Source: CAZMXS01 sp964570325
GTDB taxonomy: Bacteria; Verrucomicrobiota; Kiritimatiellia; CAIQIC01; CAZMXS01
Reading direction: 5' to 3'
DNA: 30,427 nucleotides
NCBI GenBank assembly: GCA_964570325.1
Contig: CAZMXS010000058.1
Coordinates: 1 to 30,427 of the forward strand
The number at the start of each line of letters is the position of its first letter. The stretch's first letter is position 1. A program made the position numbers and the translations under genes. Of this stretch, positions 24,419 to 30,427 are shown piece by piece. The notes under the pieces were generated by a model that saw only the letters and a list, made by a program, of their open reading frames with translations, ran no database searches and was not told the origin of the DNA.

Positions 24419-25258
24419 TTACAGACCCGGATCCGTTACGGCGCGGAAGACGCTGCCGCTGCGGGCGTGGAACCCCGGCGCCAGTCTGATGGCCGCGCCG
24501 GCGCGCAGTTCCAGATCCCCAGCCGGCGCGACCGTGACCCAATTGGTCGCCGTGATGGTGTTCGTGGCCGCCTGCAACATCCAGTTCGTGACCGTCAGGT
24601 TGCTTAATACCAGGCTGCCCGCCAGCGAACTGAAGTTGTCGAAGCCCAATTGACCGGCCGGACACGATGTCGCGCCCACGATCACGAACCCGTACTGCTG
24701 CGGATTCGTATACACCTGTTCCACCGGCCGGCCGTTGACATTGCTGATTGTCACCCAGCTTCCCTGCCGGAGGTCAATCGTGGAGCGAACATCCCAATCG
24801 TTCGTGTTTACGGTCACCGGCGTGCTGTGGCGATAGAACGCCATGTTGCCGTTGGTCATCCACTCGCCCACGAAAAAGTACACCGCCCCATTGAACAGCG
24901 TGTCCGTCGGGCTCAGCGTCCGGCAGTACACCCGGATGATGGAATCCTTGTCGAGCTGTAAATCCTGCGCCGGATCGCGCAGGCGATTGGTCGGATTAGT
25001 GTCCTCGGTGTAGGCCGGCCAGTACACGCCCAGCCACGGTTCCGCGGATTCCAGCGGCCAGGTCCGCACGTAGTTCAAATTGCCGATCCCGCCGAAACGG
25101 TTATAGACCATGTTGACGCCGCCGGTCCAACCGGAGCCCCATGCCCAAAAGCGCCAGTTATGATTGGTCCGCGCTTCGTCATCCCAGGTTTCCAGGTATG
25201 CGCCGGGCGCCGCGGCCGCGTGCAGAAGGAACAGCAGCAGGACGCCAATCCGCTTCAT
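24419..25258 (-). CDS. Secreted protein with 3-coathanger stack-like C-terminus
   Basis: This is a 279-residue exported protein with a signal peptide (MKRIGVLLLFLLHAAAAPG). Residues ~20-215 form an uncharacterised beta domain rich in Trp, Tyr and Asn (YLETWDDEARTNHNWRF, NGAVYFFVGEW, FGFDN-like LGFDNFSSL), reminiscent of jelly-roll binding domains. The C-terminal ~55 residues, with ATNTITATNWVTV, LELRAGAAIRLAPGFHA and SGSVFRA, match the 3-coathanger stack pattern common in surface proteins of Bacteroidota and related phyla. Its ATG overlaps the stop of the tail-fibre-like gene (ATGA), so it is made with it. Surface localisation and ligand binding are inferred. Confidence 0.78.
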   Translation of the reverse strand: MKRIGVLLLFLLHAAAAPGAYLETWDDEARTNHNWRFWAWGSGWTGGVNMVYNRFGGIGNLNYVRTWPLESAEPWLGVYWPAYTEDTNPTNRLRDPAQDLQLDKDSIIRVYCRTLSPTDTLFNGAVYFFVGEWMTNGNMAFYRHSTPVTVNTNDWDVRSTIDLRQGSWVTISNVNGRPVEQVYTNPQQYGFVIVGATSCPAGQLGFDNFSSLAGSLVLSNLTVTNWMLQAATNTITATNWVTVAPAGDLELRAGAAIRLAPGFHARSGSVFRAVTDPGL

Positions 25259-27840
25259 CGGCCGGCCTCCAGCGCGTCCAGCCGGCGCTGGAGCGCCGCG
25301 TTCTCCCGGCGCAGGTCAATCAGTTCCAGCGTCAGTTCCTCGATCTTTTGCAGCAGACGCGCCTGCATGTCGCCCACGTTGATCCCGCCGGCGGCGACCT
25401 GCGCGGCGGACGGAATGCCGGGCAGGTGGCCATTGGCCTGGACATAGCGCTCCACCTCCGCAAGCGGCAGCCGGCGGTAGTCCGGCGCGAACACGAAGTC
25501 CGACCAGTCGGACGGACTGACGATCACCTCGCGCGCTTTGATCGAACCGTTGACGGCCAGGCAATTGGTGGGGTTCGGTTCGCCGATCCCGATGTTGCCA
25601 TTGCCGGCGAAATACAGCGCATTGCTCCAGTTGCCGGCGCCGAACGCCGCGCGGTAGTAAATGCCGGTGCCGCCATCGAGGTACAACGTGCCGCGGACGG
25701 CAACGGACTGATCGTTGCTGTTGATCACTTCACGCCCGATCGCAATGCGATCCCGCCCGCCGGATGCCACCGCCTTCCACCCGATGGCGATGTTGGTCAT
25801 GGCCGCCCGGGCCAGGCGCCCGATGGCGATGCCGCCGAAGGGCGCGTCCGCCGTATGCCCGAGGGCGACGCCAAAATCGCGGCCAACCGCCTGTGCGCCG
25901 GCGGCCACGCCGTAATCGCGCCCGTCGTTGTCATAGCCCAGCGCGGCGCCGCCATTGGCGGCCCTGGACGAGGCGCCGACCGCCGTCCCATAGCTGCTGC
26001 CGGCGGCCAAGCCGCCGACCGCCACCCCGTTTTCCCCGTTGGCCTGCACGCCAACCGCCACGCCGTGGTTGCCGCGCGCCCCGCTGCCGACCGCCGCGCC
26101 GGAATCATAAGCATTGGCATCATAACCAACCGCCACGCCGTGAATCAGTGCCGTGGCGGCATTTCCGATCTGAATGCCGGTGCCGGCGTTATCCATCTGC
26201 AGGATGTTGCCGGCGCCGACGTTGATGGTCAGGCGGCCGCTCATCGTGTCGCCGGTTCGCTTCACATAGTTGGTGGTCGCATCGGCGGCGGCCCAGTAAT
26301 TGCTTTCGAGTTTGCCGGCCATCTGGTTGCTGAGCGCGGCGTCGGCCGCGACCCGCGCGGCTTGCTCGGCGGCCAGCGCCGCTTGCGGCGCAAAAGTGCC
26401 CCAGACCAGGTTGGAATCCGCCTTGGTGTCTATCTGAGACTGGATGCCGGGCTGATCCGCAACCCATACCGGATCCGTTTCAACGTAGATGGGCGTGCCG
26501 GTCGCATAACCGGCTTTTTCCGCGCCCCATACCGGATCTATTTCCGTGAAGGTGTATAGCGGCGTGCCGGTGGCCAGATGGCCGATCAGGTTGACCCAGT
26601 CGCCCGTCCCAAACGCGGCGCGGTAGAGAACGGCGGTGCCCCCATCCAAGTATAACGTGCCGCGCAACGCGGCGCTGTGGTCTACCTCGTTGGTGATGAA
26701 TTGCCCAATCGCAATCTGCGCCAGGCCGGTAGCCTGGGCGAATGGGCCGACGGCGATATTCCCGTAGCGGCCCCGGCTGTAATAACCGATTGCCACACCC
26801 ATGCTCTCGCCGAAAGCTGCGCGACCGATCGCCGCTCCGCCACCGGCGCCCCGCGCCCCCATGCCCACCGCTGCGCCGTAGTCCATGCCATCGGCCCCAT
26901 AGCCAAGGGCCGCCCCTTCATTTTGGCCGTAGGCCATGTAACCGACGCCGGCCCCGTAGTGCGCGCCGCGCGCGTCCCACCCGACAGCCACGCCTTCGTT
27001 ATAGCCCAGCGCATAGACGCCGACCGCCACGCCGGTTTCGCTGCCGTCGGCTCCATAGCCAACCGCCGTGCCCAACCCGGCGCCGTCCGCCTCGCGCCCG
27101 ATCTGCACGACCTCGCCCGTGCTTCCAATAATCAGCGCGTTGTCCGCGGCCGCGTCCTGAATGGTCAGCGGGCCGGACATCGAATCGCCGGTCCGCGAGA
27201 CTTTACCGGTCTCCGTCTGAACGGTCCGGATATCCAGCGCAGACAGCCCATTGCTCAATGCCCCGTCCGCCGCGCCGCGGGCGGCGGCCTCGGCGCCCAA
27301 CGCGCTGGTGGTGGCATAGCCGGCTTTCTCGGCATTCCAGACAGGATCAATTTCAACGTAAAGCGGCGTGCCGGTCGCATAACCGGATCGCTGCGCGGTC
27401 CAGACCGGATCCGTTTCAACATAGAGCGGCGTGCCGGTGGCGAAAGCCGCGGCGCTGAACCCATCCAATTTGTCGGCGTTGAAGGCGTAGGCCACGGACG
27501 CGACGCGCTGGCGCGGGGTCAACGGGGCGCCGTTTGCCTCGACCTCGATATAGACCGGGTCGTTGGTCAGGGCGGCAAACAGCGCGCCCGGCGCCGGCGC
27601 CTGTTCCCCGATCAGCACCGAATACAGGCCGTCCACGATTGTGACCGTTTGGGTTTCCTGGTAAAGCGGGTTGCCGCCGGCCGGCTGCGGGTAAAGCCGG
27701 AAGACCATCGGCACGGCGGCGCTGACCAGGTTGGTGCCATTGATCAAGCGTCCTTGATAATTGATCCGTTCGGGCGATTGGGCGCCGGCCAGCATGGAGA
27801 GGGTAAGCGACCACAGAACCCCCAGACATACGCGTTGCAT
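25255..27840 (-). CDS. Secreted tail-fibre/YadA-head-like protein with duplicated stalk
   Basis: This is an 861-residue exported protein, start ATG at 27840 with GGAGG 5 bases upstream; the frame opens further upstream but that part is a shadow of the GH52 gene. There is a signal peptide (residues 1-20). Residues 25-128 form the domain starting INYQGRL and ending PRQRVASVAYAFNADKLDG, common before tail-fibre-like stalks. Two homologous units follow (about 134-417 and 422-738). Each has GTPLYVETDPVW repeats, an Ala-rich coiled segment, TGDxMSGxLTI, a run of GVAVG-type YadA-head repeats, and RGTLYLDGG then YRAAFG. The C-terminus (781-861), FVFAPDYRRLPLAEVERYVQ with NGHLPGIPSA, MQARLLQKIEELT and a coiled coil, resembles the C-terminal region of tail-fibre-type proteins. 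It is probably a trimeric surface fibre. No phage genes surround it. Confidence 0.85.
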   Translation of the reverse strand: MQRVCLGVLWSLTLSMLAGAQSPERINYQGRLINGTNLVSAAVPMVFRLYPQPAGGNPLYQETQTVTIVDGLYSVLIGEQAPAPGALFAALTNDPVYIEVEANGAPLTPRQRVASVAYAFNADKLDGFSAAAFATGTPLYVETDPVWTAQRSGYATGTPLYVEIDPVWNAEKAGYATTSALGAEAAARGAADGALSNGLSALDIRTVQTETGKVSRTGDSMSGPLTIQDAAADNALIIGSTGEVVQIGREADGAGLGTAVGYGADGSETGVAVGVYALGYNEGVAVGWDARGAHYGAGVGYMAYGQNEGAALGYGADGMDYGAAVGMGARGAGGGAAIGRAAFGESMGVAIGYYSRGRYGNIAVGPFAQATGLAQIAIGQFITNEVDHSAALRGTLYLDGGTAVLYRAAFGTGDWVNLIGHLATGTPLYTFTEIDPVWGAEKAGYATGTPIYVETDPVWVADQPGIQSQIDTKADSNLVWGTFAPQAALAAEQAARVAADAALSNQMAGKLESNYWAAADATTNYVKRTGDTMSGRLTINVGAGNILQMDNAGTGIQIGNAATALIHGVAVGYDANAYDSGAAVGSGARGNHGVAVGVQANGENGVAVGGLAAGSSYGTAVGASSRAANGGAALGYDNDGRDYGVAAGAQAVGRDFGVALGHTADAPFGGIAIGRLARAAMTNIAIGWKAVASGGRDRIAIGREVINSNDQSVAVRGTLYLDGGTGIYYRAAFGAGNWSNALYFAGNGNIGIGEPNPTNCLAVNGSIKAREVIVSPSDWSDFVFAPDYRRLPLAEVERYVQANGHLPGIPSAAQVAAGGINVGDMQARLLQKIEELTLELIDLRRENAALQRRLDALEAGR

Positions 27841-27867
27841 GATGTCCTCCCGCGTTGAAAACTTAAC

Positions 27868-27879
27868 AACCAGTTGGTT
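27868..27879. promoter_or_regulatory. Candidate operator in the divergent region
   Basis: The inverted repeat AACCAGTTGGTT (5-bp arms, 2-base centre) lies in the 102-base gap between the divergent fibre and GH52 genes. It sits 28 bases upstream of the fibre-gene start and could bind a dimeric regulator controlling either or both genes. Such short symmetry occurs by chance, so support is modest. No regulator gene is in the window. Confidence 0.35.
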
Positions 27880-27942
27880 ACCAGAAAACACGGAAGGGCG
27901 CGATAATAAAAAGATTGAGCAGGGCTCGATCCAGCGCGGGGA

Positions 27943-30069
27943 ATGTGCTATGCGATGCGCATGCGAGCCAATATCTTTTTCAATACCCAGCACTCGCCGA
28001 TCGGCGCGTTCGCGAGTTTCACCCTCGGCTATCCGGGCGCCAGCGGCGGGCTCGGCCTGGAAATCGGCGCGCCCGCCAACGAAAATATTTATATCGGCGT
28101 GGAAACACGCGCGGGCGGCCGCTATCAGGCGCTGCCATTTTTCCGGGGCGCGGAAGACGCCGCCCGGCGTTTCGACGTGGCGGGCCGCGAAAAAAAGAAA
28201 ACGCCCGCGCGGCTGACGCCGTTTCCACGGTCGGCCATCCGCCGCGACTTCAAACTGGCCGATGACACCTGGCGCGCGGGCGACCTGACGTTCCGAATTA
28301 TTTCGCCGCTGGGTCCGGTTCCCGATCCCGCCCGCGCCTCCGCCGATCAACTGCGCGCCGCCATCGTCCCGTCCGTGCTCGTGGAATTGACGGTCAACAA
28401 CACCCGCGGCGCGCGGACACGGACCGCCTTTTTCGCCTACCAGGGATCCGACCCCGCCGCCGGTATGCGGCGTCTGGACGACCCGGCCGGCGGTCTTTTC
28501 ATCGGCGTCGGCCAGGGACTCCGAACCGCGCTGGCCTGTCGGGAGGCGAAAGCCGTCTCCGCCCTGGGACATGATCTGGAACAAATCCTTCAGGCGCGCA
28601 GCGCCGCGGAGCGCCAGTTCGGGCTCGGCGGCGTCGGCGCGCTACTGTTTCGGGTTCCGCCGCGGAAGAAGAAAACCTTTCGCATTGCCGTTTGTTTTTA
28701 CCGGGGCGGCATGGTCACCGCCAACCGGCCGGCGCAATATGCGTACGCCCGGCATTTCCACAATATCGAAGCCGTTTGCGCTTTCACGCTAGACCGCTTC
28801 GCCGCGCTGAAAAAACGCGCGCTGGATTGCGCCGCCGGCTTCCGCCTGGCGCGGCTCAGTCCGGATCGGCGGTTCATGCTCGCGCAGGCCATTCAAAGTT
28901 ATTACGGCAGCACACAATTGCTGGACTGTGGCGAGCGCCCTTGCTGGGTGGTCAACGAGGGTGAATATCGCATGATGAACACCTTCGACCTCGCGGCCGA
29001 TCAACTCTTCTTCGAATTACGCATGAACCCGTGGACCGTGCGCAATGTGCTGGATGGGTATGCCCGGCACTGGAAATACACGGACACCGTCCGGCTGCCG
29101 GGCGAAACGGCCGCGGCGCCGGGCGGCATCGGGTTCACGCACGACATGGGCGTGGCCAATGTGTTCGCCGCGCCCGGCACATCCGCCTACGAGCAACCCG
29201 GCCGGAATGGGTGCTTCTCTTTCATGACGCACGAGCAGTTGGTCAACTGGATTTGTTGCGCCTGGGGCTACCAGCATTACACCGGCGACCGGCGGTGGCT
29301 GCGCGCACGGCGCGGCCTCCTGCGCCAGTGCCTGGCCAGCCTGCAGAACCGCGACCACCCCGACCCGACGCGCCGCGACGGCGTCATGGACGCGGACAGC
29401 GCGCGGTGCCAGGGCGGCGGCGAGATCACCACTTATGACAGCCTCGATCCGGCATTGGGCCAGGCGCGCCGCAACCTGTACCTGGCGGTGAAAACCTGGG
29501 CGGCCTATCTCGGACTGGAACACATGTTCGGGGAACTGAACGAGCCACGCCGCGCCGCGACGGCCGCCGCCCAGGCCGCGCGCGCGGCCGCGACCATCCG
29601 CGCCCAGGCGCGCGCCGATGGCTCCATCCCGGCGATTCTCGGCGCGAACGCGGATCGCGGCATTATTCCGGCCATCGAGGGCTTGGTGTTTCCGTTTGTT
29701 TTCGGCATGCGCAACCGGTTGCGGCCGCGCGACCGCTTCGGCCCGCTGATGGCCGCGCTGCGGCGCCACCTGCAGGCCGTCCTGCAACCGGGCCGGTGCC
29801 TGTTCCCGGATGGCGCCTGGAAAATCAGCGCCACCAGCGACAACTCCTGGCTGAGCAAAATCTATCTCTGCCAGTTCGTCGCGCGGGACATTCTCGGCCT
29901 GCGTGGTCCGGCCATCGGCGCGCGCGCCGACCGGGCGCACGCCGCATGGCTGCGCGACCCGCGCAACGCCTATTACGCCTGGAGCGACCAGATGGTCGCC
30001 GGCATCGCGCGGGGCAGCCGCTACTACCCGCGCGGCGTCACGGCGGTGCTGTGGACGGAACACCGCTAG
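27943..30069 (+). CDS. GH52 beta-xylosidase
   Basis: This ~700-residue protein matches glycoside hydrolase family 52 along its whole length. These are retaining beta-xylosidases that release xylose from short xylo-oligosaccharides. The N-terminus NIFFNTQHSPIGAFASFTLG, the middle WRAGDLTFRI, and FYRGGMVTA are family hallmarks. The catalytic nucleophile is Glu339 in VVNEGEYRMMNTFDL, and the acid/base is Asp499 in ITTYDSLD. Both sit four residues beyond the positions 335 and 495 known for the Geobacillus stearothermophilus enzyme. There is no signal peptide, so it acts in the cytoplasm on imported oligosaccharides. Start choice is open: 27943, 27955 or 27961. The last gives the family-like MRANIFFN; a GGGGA lies 12 bases before 27955. 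The gene diverges from the fibre gene, and no xylose isomerase or transporter is visible. Confidence 0.95.
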   Translation: MCYAMRMRANIFFNTQHSPIGAFASFTLGYPGASGGLGLEIGAPANENIYIGVETRAGGRYQALPFFRGAEDAARRFDVAGREKKKTPARLTPFPRSAIRRDFKLADDTWRAGDLTFRIISPLGPVPDPARASADQLRAAIVPSVLVELTVNNTRGARTRTAFFAYQGSDPAAGMRRLDDPAGGLFIGVGQGLRTALACREAKAVSALGHDLEQILQARSAAERQFGLGGVGALLFRVPPRKKKTFRIAVCFYRGGMVTANRPAQYAYARHFHNIEAVCAFTLDRFAALKKRALDCAAGFRLARLSPDRRFMLAQAIQSYYGSTQLLDCGERPCWVVNEGEYRMMNTFDLAADQLFFELRMNPWTVRNVLDGYARHWKYTDTVRLPGETAAAPGGIGFTHDMGVANVFAAPGTSAYEQPGRNGCFSFMTHEQLVNWICCAWGYQHYTGDRRWLRARRGLLRQCLASLQNRDHPDPTRRDGVMDADSARCQGGGEITTYDSLDPALGQARRNLYLAVKTWAAYLGLEHMFGELNEPRRAATAAAQAARAAATIRAQARADGSIPAILGANADRGIIPAIEGLVFPFVFGMRNRLRPRDRFGPLMAALRRHLQAVLQPGRCLFPDGAWKISATSDNSWLSKIYLCQFVARDILGLRGPAIGARADRAHAAWLRDPRNAYYAWSDQMVAGIARGSRYYPRGVTAVLWTEHR

Positions 30070-30101
30070 CCCGCACGCGAATCTTGTTCGCCGCACCGGG
30101 C

Positions 30102-30138
30102 CGCAGGCTTCCCCTGCGTTCTCCCCGCTGCTTTTTTT
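30102..30138 (+). terminator. Possible terminator after GH52
   Basis: A 6-bp perfect stem, CGCAGG and CCTGCG with a 5-base loop (30102-30118), lies 33 bases past the GH52 stop. A seven-T run follows at 30132-30138, but 13 bases separate stem and T-run, so this is an imperfect Rho-independent terminator. Confidence 0.45.
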
Positions 30139-30169
30139 CATTCGCTCTTTACTTTTTTCCGCCAAGTAG

Positions 30170-30183
30170 GTAAAACGTTTTAC
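30170..30183. promoter_or_regulatory. LacI-family-type palindromic operator
   Basis: GTAAAACGTTTTAC is a perfect 14-bp palindrome with the central CG step typical of LacI/CcpA-family operators. It lies 51 bases upstream of the next gene's ATG. A CATAAT hexamer at 30186-30191 could be the -10 of a promoter that a bound regulator would block. The position between a GH52 gene and a secreted protein fits sugar-responsive control. The regulator is not in the window. Confidence 0.65.
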
Positions 30184-30234
30184 TCCATAATCCGATGATG
30201 TGCCGATGACGGGATTCAGGCGAGGGGTTAATCA

Positions 30235-30427
30235 ATGAAGCCGGTTGGATTTCGATTGCTGGTGTTGGGGGCGGGGTTGACCGCCGGGGCGGCGTTCGCC
30301 GCACCGACCACTTTGCTGACAGCTACGCTGGACTTGGAGATGCCGGCGATCCGCCGCGCGGCGGATGGGTGGCTCGATGTGGCCGCGCCCGCCGGCTACC
30401 AAATTTCCGCCAACCCCGCCCGCCCCG
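30235..30427 (+). CDS. Secreted protein, N-terminal fragment (runs off the window)
   Basis: The reading frame opens at ATG 30235, with GAGGGG about 8 bases upstream, and stays open for 64 codons to the window end. The start MKPVGFRLLVLGAGLTAGAA is a signal peptide with likely cleavage after AAFA. The mature start APTTLLTATLDLEMPAIRRA gives no family assignment. It follows the LacI-type palindrome and GH52, so an extracellular glycan-acting or binding protein is plausible but unproven. Confidence 0.8.
   Translation, partial: MKPVGFRLLVLGAGLTAGAAFAAPTTLLTATLDLEMPAIRRAADGWLDVAAPAGYQISANPARP

Noticed and set aside
25255..27840. Prophage tail region
   Set aside because: Only a fibre-like protein is present. 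There are no baseplate, sheath, capsid, terminase or lysis genes, and the protein has a bacterial signal peptide.
25141..27858. Plus-strand open frames opposite the fibre protein
   Set aside because: Their repeats simply mirror the repeated GVAVG codons of the true minus-strand gene.
27841..28584. N-terminal extension of the fibre gene by about 248 codons
   Set aside because: It overlaps the GH52 gene antisense. The internal ATG at 27840 has GGAGG and starts a clean signal peptide.

Overview
This is a GC-rich chromosomal window (high GC by eye in the coding stretches, visibly lower in the first ~800 bases and around 1.7-2.0 kb). There are no rRNA or tRNA genes, no CRISPR array, no transposase gene and no phage module. 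The lineage is inferred from style only: very long secreted proteins built from InlB-B-like repeats, BACON, LamG, TSP3-like, 3-coathanger and YadA/tail-fibre-like modules, plus glycosidases and many ATGA gene overlaps. This fits a member of the PVC group (Kiritimatiellota, Verrucomicrobiota or Lentisphaerota), probably a carbohydrate-degrading heterotroph. That assignment is not proven here.

Layout. 0-2.9 kb: a repeat-rich intergenic start with a MITE/REP-like inverted repeat, a small two-helix membrane protein, cysteine synthase, and a HAD-IIB phosphatase. 2.9-10.7 kb: two coupled genes, a 1485-residue secreted repeat protein with four ~236-residue super-repeats ending in BACON and LamG domains, and a 1110-residue exported TIM-barrel glycosidase-like protein. 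10.7-14.7 kb: a secreted KTSC-domain protein with a strong terminator, then rsmB, a secreted TIM-barrel-like protein and maf in overlapping tandem, then a DUF503 gene facing them. 14.8-17.15 kb: an overlapping pair encoding EboD (dehydroquinate-synthase-like) and EboE (xylose-isomerase-like TIM barrel), a two-gene version of the ebo metabolite-traffic locus without eboA, eboB, eboC or eboF in view.

17.3-27.8 kb: a continuous minus-strand run. In order of transcription it holds a tail-fibre/YadA-head-like secreted protein, a secreted 3-coathanger protein, a secreted metallophosphoesterase with a TSP3-like tail, a DHA2-type MFS transporter, a coupled transglutaminase-like protein, a DUF4342 protein and a degenerate APH-fold kinase. 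27.9-30.4 kb: a cytoplasmic GH52 beta-xylosidase, then a perfect 14-bp LacI-type palindrome ahead of a new secreted protein cut by the window end.

The genes suggest two themes. One is polysaccharide capture and breakdown: surface repeat proteins, an exported glycosidase-like protein, GH52 and a LacI-like operator. The other is poorly described metabolite handling: EboD/EboE, the MFS plus transglutaminase-like pair, and the pseudokinase. The most promising leads for undescribed biology are the stand-alone eboDE pair, the MFS/transglutaminase-like couple, and the three-gene surface operon next to GH52.
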